From: Chaunax sp. Z400
Lineage: Eukaryota; Chordata; Actinopteri; Lophiiformes; Chaunacidae
Reading direction: 5' to 3'
NCBI GenBank assembly: GCA_037577475.1
Contig: CM075193.1
Location: 8,544,117-8,608,116 of the forward strand
DNA: 64,000 nucleotides
In this document: piece by piece, positions 52,049 through 64,000 of the stretch
Numbering within the stretch: the first letter of the stretch is position 1
How the letters are laid out: every line of letters begins with the position of its first letter
Notes under the pieces: model-generated
What the model saw: the letters and a program-made list of their open reading frames with translations, nothing else
What the model was told of the DNA's origin: nothing
The model's database searches: none
Made by a program: the position numbers and the translations under genes

Positions 52049-54904
52049 GGTCCAGTTGCACATATTAGTTAACCATATTAGTTGTCCATGCCTGGGTATT
52101 TTTATTTTGAAAGGCCTGTTATTATTTTTCATGATATTTGCAAAAATGTGCATATCTCACAGTTTGAAGAAAGTGAAAAAGTGATCTGACATCTGCATCC
52201 GTGCCCTGAGACACCTCACAATGTAACCAACAAAATACATTTCCAGATATATTTCGGACATAAAAAAACAGACAGACAAACAAACATAACCCCCTGCAAC
52301 TCTTACTGGAGGAGGTAAGAGAGGAGGTGAAGAAGCATTTCCTGTATATTATGTTCACAGCACAGAGGGTCAAATTTTCTTTTCTCTGCGTTTTCTTGCC
52401 AAATTCCCTCCTTGCCTCACATCAATAACATGAATTTATTTAGCCATCCAGATGACAGGGAAATCATTACATCACGTCCACTCCTCTGTATATGGTATCC
52501 CTTTAGTGTGATTTGTCACTGCTTTGTTATCACCCTCATTAGAGAAAAATACCTTCTAATAATTAAATTTGCACAAAAAACGAGAACGGCGAATACATTT
52601 TCGCACCGTCTCTCACCTTTCACCGACAAAAAACACACACTCAGTCCCTCAGTCCCAGAAATACACGACCTGCACCTTCCAGTCCTTCCCTCAGCTTGCT
52701 TGTTTTTCTCAATTAAGATGAATCGTAGAATTGCAATGGGGAGCAGGGACAATGAGTGCTTATACCCCGAGGCGCTCAGTCAATGAGTTGGAGAGAGAAA
52801 CGGAGTGCTGTGGATATTTTGGTCTCTGTGCCTCACACCCCTCAGGTTCCTAATGGACCGCACAATATGCAACTTTAGTCAAACGTATGTGGCCGTGAGT
52901 GTGTGTAAGTAGAGAAGGTTGTTCACCACGGAGGAGGTGAAGGAAGGGAGACAGAGGAAGCGTGGGGGCCGTGTTCGTGTGAGCTGTTGGAAACCTTAAG
53001 ATAGACCAGGCCTGCAGTGTGCATATCATTACTCTGCTCTCCTCCAGAGACCTGGGTGTGTGTCACAGCTCCTTCTGTGGGTAGCAGAGAGACAGACGAC
53101 TGGATGAGCTGCACCTCAGTAAATGGATGCTATTGATCCCCACATCTTGTTAGATGGACCGCCACAGAACATGATGAGTCTAAGACAAGACGGCATGATG
53201 TATCTCACACAGTCCAAAACTGCCTCTTCTGCTCAGCTAACTTTCACTCTTTTTAATCTTCACACTCATGAAGTACACCTCAGCCCGTCCACTTTGCTTC
53301 CTCGCATCTTTCTGTCCCTCTTTCTTTATTTCCTGTTTGCTCCACTGATCGTTTTCGGTGTCTCCACAGCCATTAAAATGATTGGAGACTGTGTAATGTA
53401 TATTAATGTGCTTGTGCCTTTAGTTGTTTAGTAGTTTGGCTGTGCAGGCTGTAATATTTCATGGCGAGAAAACACAATAGCGGGTCTCTGTGTTGGGTAA
53501 TTAAATCGAGATTGTGATTTGTTGGTTTTTTTTTATACACATGTATGCAGAATAATTGTGCTCTCTCTGTATCAGAGTGGGGAGCCTCTCACAGGTGGAG
53601 GTGAGAGGTGAGGTTGAGAGACGTTTCATGTGCTTTCAGCCCTGATCCCTCTGCCTGTTTTGTCAGTTTTGTTGCTTGCAGCAAAATCATGAAGTTTTTA
53701 CGATATGTGTAGTAAAGGCTGGGATGTGGAGTTAACACAGGGCTGTAACCTCTCATCTGTTTATTTGCACTGGATAATTTGCAACGCTATATGTTGATGT
53801 AATGAAGGCACAACTCAACATGAATACTGAATGTTATTAACCAACTTCAATATGCTGTAGAGTTGATAAAGCCACTGTGACTGGCATAAATGTTGTGTAT
53901 TTGCCGAGAAGCTACTCAGACAGTCTCATTTCATTCACATCAATCATTCTCTGTTTGCTTCTTAGTCTAGCGCTAGTGTGTTACCTATTCAAAAAGCCCC
54001 AGTCTTGTTGTGCACATAATGTAGTTTATAATACACAAAAGAATAGCATTGTGTATCTTGCATGAGGTCTGTAAACTGGTCGGCCACCTAAACACCATTT
54101 ATCTGTGTTTTCCCAGCACATCCTCTACACTCCTCAACTCATTCACACACACTAAAAACTGGTTCTTTGTCGTGGAAAATGGAAGTCAGTCATGCTGAAT
54201 AGATTGTAAATTGTGGGAAAGATAAAAAACACTTCTGTGTTTGCAGCCAGCCATTGTGCTTCACAAATGACCTAAGAGACCGCAGCCACATGAGGGTCAA
54301 GCAGTTCTATTCTTACAGTTTCCAGCAAAGTGCAGCCATTCAAGGCTTGCACTGATGTTGCCCCGTGGGCCATCAGTATTAGGAAGGCTGAACCGAGAAG
54401 CATCCCAGGGAAGAAATGAGAAAGTTTCAGGCTTGTCACGAGAGGTCTGGCGATTTTCAAAAGCCAATAATAACAATAGTTTGTAGCAGGATAAAGCCGA
54501 TATCACACCCCTCAACCCCTGCAAAAAATCTGACTCTATAAGAAATGTCTTTCATTTCTATTATTAAGTGGATAGCTGTTGAACTGAACATTTAAGTAAA
54601 AGAAAAAGATACATTAATATGAATCACTTCACATTAAACTTGAAGTAATAATTGCCGTATAGATATTGAACTGAATATCTAACTCAAGGTAATGAATGGA
54701 TAAATATGGAACTGATCAAACTTATTTAAAAAATCTAAGTGAGAGAGTTTTTATGGGTGGAGGGTGGAGGTTCTGTCCATCCATCCGTCACGTTTTGTTT
54801 CCAGAGCATAACTCACAAAACTGATAAATGTTTTTCACAACACTTTATCTACACATCTCCCATGTACTGTAAAGGTGCCCTTTGATATTTAGGGAATTTC
54901 AGTC

Positions 54905-54979
54905 AATTTATTTATGTATGTATGTATTAATTTATTTATGTATTTATTTATTCATTCATTCATTTATTTATTTTTTTTT
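54905..54979 (+). repeat. AT-rich tetranucleotide tract (TTTA, TATG, TTCA)
   Basis: Mixed TTTA, GTAT and TTCA units end in a run of T. Confidence 0.9.
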
Positions 54980-57900
54980 CTCAGCAGTTGCAATTAATAG
55001 GGAGAATGCATTAATTCCACATCACCACGACTTTAAACTTTAAGTTAGTTTTCTACAATATGAAAAACATACCTTAGGTGGGGATATGAGTATGTCATGC
55101 TTGTACTTTATATTGACTAATATGCTAAATATTATATATTATATATGCTAAATAATATGTAAATAAGAAACGGTTAATCATTTTTCCATATCATCTTAAA
55201 AGGTTACAAAAAAATCAGTTAATACATGTTTGATGTGAGAATCCATTTATGCACTCTTCACTAAACATACAGGAAGAGGTCATTATGATGATTCAATGAC
55301 CTCGTGTTCTGTAAGCATCTTTCCTTTAAGGTTTTTGTGATTTCCCAGATCAATGATTGCCTTGGCAGATTTTGGAATGGATTGAAACATACTGTATACG
55401 CTGGTTCTGTAAAGCTCTATGAATAAAAGCTTTTGTTTGTGGAGCTGAGGAGTGCTTACTTTTTGGCAGGAGTTCATGTCCTACCTGTGTTTCATTCTAT
55501 TGTAATTTGGGTCGTTGATGGTGCATCTTTGGATGGCGTCAGTGCTTTAAACTCATCATACAAAATTAATCCACGTAACGCAGAGTAATCCATGCTACAA
55601 ATAGGGAGATGGGCCTGAGTGTTGCCTGTATGGATGTACCTATAGTTTCAAACCCCCATACATCAGATATGCACATTCGTTAGATTGCCCCATAAATCCC
55701 ACACAGAATAAAATCTAATCAGATTATGGAGCCTCCCATATGCTGCATGTGTGCTCTTGTTAATGCTGTTTATGTGTTGATTCAGTGCACACAGATTCAG
55801 TCCCTATACCTGTCATATTACTTTATCCATCAGACTGTATCATCCTTCATAGCAATGGATTAAGCAGCTGACTTTCTTCCACCCTGTCAGATTTAAGGCA
55901 AAGTTGTTTCAATAGTTAGATTGTGGGTGTGTTTGTCATTTTCACCCATTTCTGTCTTTCCATTTCTTTGCGGCTGAGTTCATTTATCCAGTTTCTAAGC
56001 AAAGCTATTTCTTTGGCTTTTCATCCTGAAGTAATCAATACTTGTCATATGAATCCAGGTCAACTTGGCTCCTGTGGCTTCTCCGTCTCCCGCTCTGTCT
56101 TTATCAATCTGTAGCTCTCTCACTCCTTTTTTTTCTCTCGCTTGTTCTCTCTCTCTGTCTTTCTTCCTCCCTATTCCTGTCTCTTTTTCCCTCTTCTGTC
56201 CTCACGTCCTGTCTTCTTCCTCCCCCTCTCCTCCTCCTGAGAAATTACTTTGCCCATCTGGACAGAGCCCTGCATGGCCATTACACTATTAGTCCTCGCG
56301 TGGCAGTGATTAAAAATAGATCAGAGCACCGTGTCAGAATTTGTCAAGACTTTTCTGCATCTCCAGCTCCCTCTTCTCTCTCCTCCTCATACACTGAACT
56401 CTATTGGCCCTTAAAGATGAATAAAATACTGAAAATGAAAAGTTAGCAGCACATTGTCCCAGTCTTGTCTTTTTTTTCCTGCTCAGAGTCTGTGAGTGTT
56501 TTGTGAGAAGCACAACACAGTGTTTGTCGGTGAGTACGTGTACCGCCTGCGGACCTCTTCACTGGGTGCTGTCTCATGTCGAGCGGTATGTTTGAGAGGC
56601 TTGTCGAGGTAAAGCTCCTGTCAGCGCCTGGCCAGAGGGAGTGTGCTGATGAAAGGCCTCTTCATCATCCTAATGGGATACACAAACCTCTTAACCAGCA
56701 CTGCTGCCATGACAGGAGAGAGACATATAGGAGGAGTAACTAGTCGGGCCCCACACACCAAGGACCACACTGAAAACATACACAAGTTCACTGGTCAGAA
56801 AAATCTACAGTGTAAATAAAACAATGCTGTTGGGAGGCAGTGCAGAGGAGGAGTCGTGACTCTGGGCTGCCTCGGGTATGTGAGAGGTTCAGTGTGCCGG
56901 GGTCATTAGGATCTGGGGCAGAGAGTTAATGCCCTGCTGTCCACTGGAGCTACAGCCATCAAGGGAACAAGGACCAGTAAGGGGACGAGGACTAGGAACA
57001 AATCAAATTATACTTCTGATTCTGTAAATCCATGTGATTTCTAGGCATGGTTGATTACTTTACAACGTTGATCCAGACTGAAATATTTCAAAAAAGATGG
57101 ATGGATGGATTTTATGAAGTTGTAAAATGCTAACATGCTAAACTGAGATAGTGAATGTGGACGCATAGGAATGCTGATGTATTTCATTATCTCCCCAGTT
57201 CAGTGGTCATCCTCTGTCTACCCAAGGCTTTACATTAACTTTGTATGTAATCATGCCCGGATGTTCTTCTGCTTGTGGCAGTGAAGACGGCACACTCACA
57301 GCATGGATGTATCTCAGTCAACAGTATTTTATGAAAACCTACAATGTTTTACATTTTGTTTTGATGACTATTTTAATGTTTAAACACTGGAATGGAAAAA
57401 CTGTTTGGTGACTCCTAAGGGGTTCCACGTGGTTGGGATTCAGACGCGATTTGAATCAGGTTAGAGGAGGACACATGGTCAGGGTGTGGATCAAAGCCCC
57501 AGCCCGCTGCAGGGGGTGATGCAAGCAGGGGAGAGGGAGAGGAGGAGAAGAAGAAGCCTGAAAGACCGGGAAAGAGTCTCTCATCATTATTGTCACAGTG
57601 TCACACACTCTGGCCACTCAGTGTCACCATCAGTCTGTGTCGGCCCTGGGCATTTGGCGGGTGACACTCTGCCTCTCCTTCCATCCATCCATCTCTCCCT
57701 GTTCCGTCTTACACCCACATACACGAGCACATTTTGTCTCTCATTGGCAGCCGCCTATTTTATTTGTCTCTGCCAAAGGGATTTTCGTCATGCCCTATTC
57801 ATCACTGCTCTCCATCACTGCCATTCTTGCCAGTCCAGTCATACTGGTTCCTGCCTGAGGCTCTGGGATGTCCTCTTTTTCCGTTCCAGCCCAGTCCCCA

Positions 57901-58602
57901 TCCTGTCCCCAGGTCAAATATACATTCCCATAGCTGCAGTGAAGAGCAGCAAAAAAAAGCTCAGGAAGGAAGCGAAACCTCATGAATGATTGATGTGCAA
58001 GTGCTGACTCATCACACAGGAGAAAGAAAATAATATTTTGAATTAAAACGTAACGAGATTTAAGTTTGTAGAGTAGAGCAGAGATGCACACAGGCAGTCC
58101 AGGTTGTAGATAACTTTGCAGCGATGCTGCCTGTCCCTTTGTGCAATGCAGCATTGTCACTTCTCACTGTTTCACAATCTGTCAGCAGGTGAATTGCCAG
58201 ATATGGAAAAGTTGGTGAAGTCTGTGAGATGCTTCTGCTTTGCTTAGTGCTTTTATATTTTGGTGCTGCGCTGCACTGAGGTCAGCTGGCATTCAAGCAA
58301 TGTGGAGTGCTTTTTGCTTCCAATCTTGAACACATTTCCTCCTTAAATCTTACTTCCTCTGGGTTTCGATTTTCTTTAACCTGTTCGCTGTTGGAATAGA
58401 AAAACAAAATGTATCACCATCACAATTAGAACATTTTAAATGAGCCCCTGTTTTTGAAAATGTAAGGGATAGTGACGTAAAATCTAAACTGAGCTAGAAA
58501 GGCTCACAGTGGAGCGGATGCCTCTGCAAAGGCCCAACAGTTGACACATGCACAGCATCAGAATGACTGCCCTCAGAGTTCTTGCAATGATAAAGATAGT
58601 GA

Positions 58603-58742
58603 AAAAAAAAATTGATCCGCCCCTTTATTTGGATATTCCCTGAAATGAAATGGGTACTTCCCTGGTACAAAGTTTACAGAACATCTGTCAACAGACAAAC
58701 TAACCTCACTGATTGCTTAACCTCCTTGGTGGAGGTAATAAC
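58603..58742 (+). repeat. Degenerate repeat ending in ACCTCCTTGGTGGAGGTAAT
   Basis: The piece begins AATTGATCCGCCCCTTTATT and passes ATGGGTACTTCCCTGG and CTGTCAACAGACAAACTAAC. It ends in AACCTCCTTGGTGGAGGTAA, which is a self-complementary CCTCC/GGAGG stem. It follows a repeat tail I know from teleosts. The class is not certain. Confidence 0.6.
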
Positions 58743-60279
58743 CAACATGGGGAGTAAAATGGAAATGTCTTCTTCCTCCCTTGCCCTGATTTGAGTAAGA
58801 GTGTCCGAGTTGAGGCAGGGAGGGAAATTTATTTTGAGAGAATGATGAATCGAGGTATAAAGGGAGTGAAGGAAAAAGATCAGAGGGATAAAACAGCCAT
58901 TAGCTTCTGCACCGGACTACTTTTGCTTACAAGACCCCGACATTCTGCAGGGCGAGGAGATTGAATCTCACCTCTATTTTCTGCCTCACCATTTGTCCTC
59001 CCCTGCTATCTCCAAATCACCTCTCATCATCTATCTCCTCCACATGGATTTTCTGCCTATTAGTGCCCTAATCTTTTCCTGTGCCTTGTCTACCACTCTG
59101 TCTCTCCTCGCCGCTTATGTCCATCTCTATCTTTCTCATCTTTACTTCAAAATATCTTATTAAACTCAGGCTTGTTTCAAAGAAGTCCTGTTAGACAGTG
59201 CTTTCCGAGCCTTGTTTGTTAATTCAATCTACAATTTGATAGCACTGTCAATATTTAATTCACCAATCCTCGTGTAAGTTTTGCAAATGTTTTTGCTTCT
59301 AGCCTGTTTTTGGAATAGTAAAGCACTTACATCATTTCCAACGTATATTTAGCAGTGCTTTTCACAACCCTCTGAGCCAAATTCACAAAGCTCACAGCCC
59401 ATAACTCCCTCGCTCTTACACAAACACATACACAAGCACACACAGCTGGCCTACAGCATGTTGCTTGTTGTGTGTTGCATATCTAGGGATTTCTCTGATG
59501 CAAGGGGACGCAATGAAGGAACAGAGTGACGCCAAGCCTGCTGTGTTTGTGTGGAGCGTGATCATCCGTCTGTGCATGTGTTTGTTTGTTTGTCTCTCCA
59601 TGTGTTGGCACCTCTGTCACACTGACTTGGTAACTAGTTGTGAGTGGGGATGTCTGCATCAGTGTGTCATGTGCCGTACACATACATGACAGTGAGGTCT
59701 GCTCTCATCTTCGTATGTACCGTCTAACCTTTTGTTTCTACATGAGAAGTCGAGCGCAAGGCCCGTTGATCCGCTGTCAATCCGCTCATCTCCTCATCTG
59801 TTCATTAGCATGACAGAGCAGCTCTCCTGCCAAAGCAGTTAGTCACAAGAATCAACCCCTGTCACAACACGTTACGGCAGCAGGCATCTCTAATAGCACT
59901 GGCAGTTGTGGCAACCATAGCCGATGCCCGCAGTTCACACACACACCAATCAAGATTTGCACTTGATCTGCACCCAGGGAGCGTTTCTGTGTCTTTCTCC
60001 ATCTCCCTCCCCCTGTTTTTTCCACATCCTCCCTACTTCCTTCCCTCCTCTCGATCATATGGCTACCCACTTGCAGCAGCCTTGTCATTAATCTCCCTCC
60101 TTTCTCCCTCTTCCTCCACCTCTCCATCCATTATCACCTTACAGTAGCTAAGTTACCTCTCCTTGCCACTCCATCCCTTCCATTTTCTTGTCCTTTCCCT
60201 GAAGTCTCCCTGACTAGCTTTATTTCTCTCCAACCCCTGCTCTCAAAGAGAGCCAGACTTTTCACGTTCGATCCATCCA

Positions 60280-60301
60280 TCTCTCTCTCTCTCTCTCTCT
60301 C
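60280..60301 (+). repeat. (CT)n microsatellite
   Basis: About eleven CT units following ATCCATCCAT, at the end of a C/T-rich stretch that begins near 59,980. Confidence 0.9.
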
Positions 60302-60904
60302 GAGCTCTTTAGCCCCCCAAAACAATCTTCTCTTTCTTCGTTATCACCTGCTCAGGGTGTCTGATGTGATTTGTACAGGAAGTTTGATCTCGCCATCTTC
60401 CTGTCACCGGGGGGAGCCGTAGTTGTCGTATCAAATGACGACAAACTCTTGTTGTGATGCCTTTTGCCAACTCACAATCACAGTTAATGCCTCTTAGCAT
60501 ATTGTCAAATGACTGTACCACAAGACATTATCTCCAAAAAGAACTCAAATGTTATAAACAAAGGAGTGGCCTGGAATTCTGAAGGATTTAATGGACAAAC
60601 TGTAAATGAGTTTCATGCTGAATTAGTGCTTGAAAACAAATGACAGGGTAGCAGAGACTCTGACTGTTGGTTGGTGCAACAATTGAGGGTGTTTGTGAGG
60701 AGGACATATAATTTGGCTGTCTGTGTGTCTCCAGTCTTACTGGAATCCCAGACTGGGGTGGACAAACAGGTTTAGGTTTGTGTGTGTTCGGGGTAGGATT
60801 AAACAGAAATTAGGCAGTAGCAGGGAGCAGTTGTTGTGTCTTGTCTCAAGTAGTAGTGCCCTTTACACATAAGTGAATAAATACATCAGGTGTAGGGGTA
60901 GCAT

Positions 60905-60936
60905 TAGTACTAGTAGTAGCAGTAGGAGTAGTAGTG
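60905..60936 (+). repeat. Imperfect (TAG)n trinucleotide tract
   Basis: TAG units with AGC and GAG variants. Confidence 0.85.
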
Positions 60937-61114
60937 CAGTCGTATTTGTCAGCAACAACTGACAATATATGAAGTAGTTCTGTTTATGCTTAATCCAGCA
61001 TCCTGTCCCCCTTTTTAGGAATTCAAATATTCATGACACAATGTAATATTTCTTAAGAGTCTTTATGCAACAATCAAGGCAGTGTGCATTATGTGCACGG
61101 CGCCACATCTGCTG

Positions 61115-62038
61115 CAGTGCCTTGCCAAACGTTTTGCAGTGCTACAATCTGGAATTCAAACTGATTTTATTGGGCTAGAGGCTGCAATTTTAGCCCATTC
61201 TTCTCGACAAAATAGCTCACGCTCAGTCATACTGAATGGAGACCGTCTGTGAACAGCAATTTTCAAGTCTCACCAGAGATTCTCAATTTGATTGACGCCC
61301 ACGCTTTGACTGTACAATCTAAGACATTAACATGCCCTAAATCATTTCAGTGTAGCTCTGGCTGTATGCTTAAAGACATCGTCCTGCTGGAAGGTGAGCC
61401 TTCATCCCAGTCGCAAGTCTCTTGCAGATTCAAATAGGCTTATTTCAAGAATCACTCTGCATTTGGCGCATTCCATCTTGACTTCAACCCAGGCCAGTTT
61501 CCCCAGTACCTGTTGATGAAATGATCCCACAGTGTTTTGCACCAGAGGTAGTAAATTCAATTTTGGTTTCATCTGACCAGAGTTTATTCTTCCACATGTT
61601 TGTTGTGTCTCCCATGTGGCTTGTGGCAAACTCCAATTTGAATTTCTGCAGGCTTTCTTTAAGCAACAGCTTTCTTCTCTCCACTCTATCATGGAGGTCA
61701 GATTTTGTGGAGGGTACAAATAAAGAGTTATCCTGTGGACAAAGAGCTGTGGATCTTTCTTGCTGGCCTCTTGGTTGCTTCTTTCATTAGCGCTCTCCTC
61801 GACTGTCAGTTTAGGTCCACAGCCTTCTCCTGGCAGATTTGCTGTCGTACCATATTCTTTCCCTGCAGAACAGGTGATTTAAAAATGGAATATTTTGTAA
61901 TATTTCCCCTATTTCTAATTAATCAACAACTCGGTGTTGCTCCATTACATGCAAACACAATAAAATCTTAATTTGTGGTTGTAGCATGGCAAAATATAGA
62001 AAAATCCAGGGGGGGGGGGATTCTAATGCAAGGCACTG
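61115..62038 (-). mobile_element. Second Tc1-like element, internally deleted, minus orientation
   Basis: Both ends carry CAGTGCCTTGC. It reads forward at 61,115 and as the reverse complement (GCAAGGCACTG) ending at 62,038. The right end is followed by TA at 62,039-62,040. On the left the expected TA reads TG, presumably a point change. The element is about 924 bases, shorter than the 1.2-1.6 kb usual for full Tc1-like elements in fish. It encodes, on the minus strand, scattered pieces of a Tc1 transposase in the right order. A run of G at 62,011-62,020 lies just inside the right end. It belongs to a different family from the element at 32.7 kb, since the terminal sequences differ. It lies in the presumed first intron, opposite to the gene's orientation. 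Confidence 0.85.
61150..61900 (-). pseudogene. Tc1-like transposase remnant with several frame breaks and an internal deletion
   Basis: Reading the minus strand from about 61,860 downward, the order is a PKLT-containing piece typical of the end of the DNA-binding region, then NKLWSDETKIEF (first catalytic Asp), GTGKLAWVEVKME, SARDLRLG, TFQQDDVFKHTA (second catalytic Asp kept), NQIENLW-stop-DLKIAVHRRSP (catalytic Glu kept) and REEWAKIAAS. About 30 residues are missing between the WSDETK and GTGKL motifs, where the family has the HGGGSIMLWGCF block. Stops and frame changes occur throughout. The three catalytic codons survive although the gene is plainly dead. Confidence 0.85.
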
Positions 62039-62453
62039 TATTTGTCTTGTGAGTGGTCTCTTGTCTGTGCATGCGTGTGTGAGTAGCAATCAGTTTGAAA
62101 AGCACTGAGAGACAAGAAGGGTGACCTGTTGAGGGGAAGGGGAGGAGGAGTGTTGTAGAAGTTTGGAGAGAGGTGGATCAGAGGACAGGAGGAGGGGGCG
62201 AGCAAGCCTCTAGTCCGACAAGGCAGAGCAGAGCCAATGCAAGTACAGTGGGATGGAGGGAGAGGCATGGGCAGAGTAGGGGGGAGCAGGGTAAAGTGGG
62301 TAATTACAGGGGCCCAGAGAGGAGAGGCCTGTAATCAGCTTGCCCTCAGGAAGGAATGCAGCTCATCTTCTCATGTAATTACTGCCATTTAAACGGCCCA
62401 GCTTCCAAACACTCATCCCACTGTATTGCTCACCTATTCACTATATATACATG

Positions 62454-62460
62454 CACGCAC

Positions 62461-62505
<45 letters not shown>
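62454..62505 (+). repeat. (CA)n microsatellite
   Basis: A CA run of about 50 bases with two CG interruptions in its first 13 bases. It follows a CTATATATAC stretch. Confidence 0.95.
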
Positions 62506-62507
<2 letters not shown>

Positions 62508-64000
62508 CACAGTGAGACAATAAGTAACATTGAGACAATCAGTGACAAAAGAAGGACAGATTTTCATCAAGACTTCCAAATAGTGGCAAAATAAATGCAC
62601 CATACTTAATGGTTGTGTAGACTGCAGGCCTCTAGAGGAGCCGGCTCCATGGGAATACCCACCATGGCAACCAGCCACTCTGGGTAGATTTGCACAACTC
62701 TCATCAAGCAGCTGCACAGTAGTGGAGCAGACAAGCAGTGGCGCCTTACACTCAACACATGCACACAAACGCAGGAAGGGTCTCTCTCTGCTGTACGAGT
62801 TTGACCTCCATGTAATAGTTGTGACATTGCTCTGTAATTTTAAGAGGATAATAGCAAAACAACCTTTTCTCACCCACTCCTCTCCCACCCTTGCTTCTTC
62901 CCTCTCATATCTCCTCACCCCTCTCTCACCCCTGTCTTTCTCCAGTGATTGATGGCGCCTCTTGTGTGCGCCTGTGTTCCCATGCATTAGGTGGTTGTCA
63001 GGGCACACTCAAGCAGCACAGGGCCACCTTTTGATAGGCTATGATTGATGAGTGCTGCAGGGGGTGGCGCCCCCTAGCTGTGACAGAGCATACTGTCAAC
63101 CAGCATCCCCCCCCCCCCGTCTAGTCAAATGCACCAGTAGCAGCAGTGGGCTCACAGCTACAACACAAGCGCAAATCCTCTTAGCGCTCCCACTCTCGCA
63201 GTCACACTCACCCACACATTGAAAAACACAGTTTCACTTAGACGAGGCTGTCCCTCGCACACACAGTGGGTAAATATAATCCACAGTCTGTTACAAACAA
63301 GCCTGTCACACCTCTCACACACAATGTGAATGTAGAGTGGCATCATGCAAAACATACACAGAATTCCCCACTATTATCCCCCCTCTCACAATCTCTACAC
63401 ACTAGCTAGCTTCACCAAACTGAACACATCCATCAACCATATTACGTAGTTGAGCGTTTTTGATATTTTTAAACTTTTACTAATTATATTTTGCGCGGTT
63501 TCCATGGAAACACGTTGTTTTAGGTGACTTTGAAGGGGTGTCTGAAACATATCTTCCGAACTCTAACATTCTAGCTTCACCAAATTTTACACATATATGA
63601 ACGATATTTATACACTGTTGTAGTCTCACCAAAGGAATGGAGGATTATGTCATACAGTCATGTTGTTCTATGTTTTGGGGGTTATTGGGGGGCATCTGTC
63701 ATCTTCAGATGACTCTTTGTCAATAGTTACCAGTAAAAAAGTAGAAACACTGCCGACTCTCATTGGGCCTTATTTACTCTCTGGAACTATGGAGTTAGAT
63801 AAAATGTAAATGTGTGTGTGTGCCCCTCCTGACACACCCTCCAACAGGTTTTATTAAGTGTCATTATAACACCAAGGACTTGTGGGAAAAGAGATAGAAG
63901 GTGATTGTTTTTTTAAAAGGGTTGGTCACACTTCATTTACTATTAGGGGTTGTAGGGTAAACACACCTCGCAGCTAAGTGTGAGATAACACTTTATTTAC

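Larger units (their letters stand above)
39976..64000 (+). other. Presumed first intron, running past the window end
   Basis: The interval starts with the GTAAGT donor after the signal-peptide exon. I found no exon in it with recognisable protein-domain content. It contains microsatellites, interspersed repeats, a Tc1-like remnant and pyrimidine-rich tracts. Three acceptor-donor pairs enclosing open frame are listed as findings, but each could be a chance pseudo-exon. If none is real, the first intron exceeds 24 kb. Confidence 0.5.

Noticed and set aside
57486..57989. 167-codon plus-strand open frame in the presumed intron
   Set aside because: Pyrimidine-rich, Ser/His/Leu-rich text with a purine-rich start. 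An acceptor-like TCATTGGCAG at about 57,750 exists but no credible donor or domain.
62430..63008. 192-codon minus-strand open frame
   Set aside because: It includes the (CA)n tract as a Cys-Val run and has no domain or splice context.
1..64000. tRNA, rRNA, microRNA and CRISPR signals
   Set aside because: I looked for tRNA B-box-like text, 5S rRNA and regularly spaced repeats and found none that held up. MicroRNA hairpins cannot be excluded by eye.

Overview
The window reads as ordinary nuclear DNA from a bony fish, most likely a percomorph teleost. The evidence is two decayed Tc1-type DNA transposons, several short interspersed repeats of kinds I know from teleost genomes, many long (CA/GT)n microsatellites, an AT-leaning base composition and almost no coding sequence. 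Most of the longer open frames lie over pyrimidine-rich or microsatellite DNA, where stop codons are rare on one strand. I see no prokaryotic, viral or organellar gene.

Layout. From 1 to about 39.1 kb there is non-coding DNA with no exon I can support. It holds microsatellites, decayed teleost repeats (about 2.1, 14.5, 19.3, 26.0 and 31.5-31.9 kb) and a Tc1-like element with both inverted ends (32,681-33,827). A CpG-rich block at about 39.1-39.98 kb looks like a promoter and 5' untranslated region. It ends in a short coding exon (39,888-39,975) that encodes a signal peptide and is followed directly by a consensus splice donor. From 39,976 to the end of the window the DNA looks like a very long first intron. 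It carries more microsatellites, a pair of abutting repeats (50.3-50.6 kb), a degenerate repeat at 58.6 kb and a second, minus-strand Tc1-like remnant with short inverted ends (61,115-62,038).

Interpretation. The only gene I can support is a plus-strand gene for a secreted or membrane protein whose first coding exon lies near 39.9 kb. The remaining exons are probably beyond 64 kb. The large upstream desert and the first intron of at least 24 kb are typical of genes for developmental or neuronal cell-surface proteins, but the 29 codons do not identify the gene. Several intervals rich in homeodomain-type TAATTA sites are candidates for conserved regulatory elements, which can only be tested by cross-species alignment. 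I found no convincing undescribed system. The findings are mostly candidate exons, candidate enhancers and details of transposon decay.
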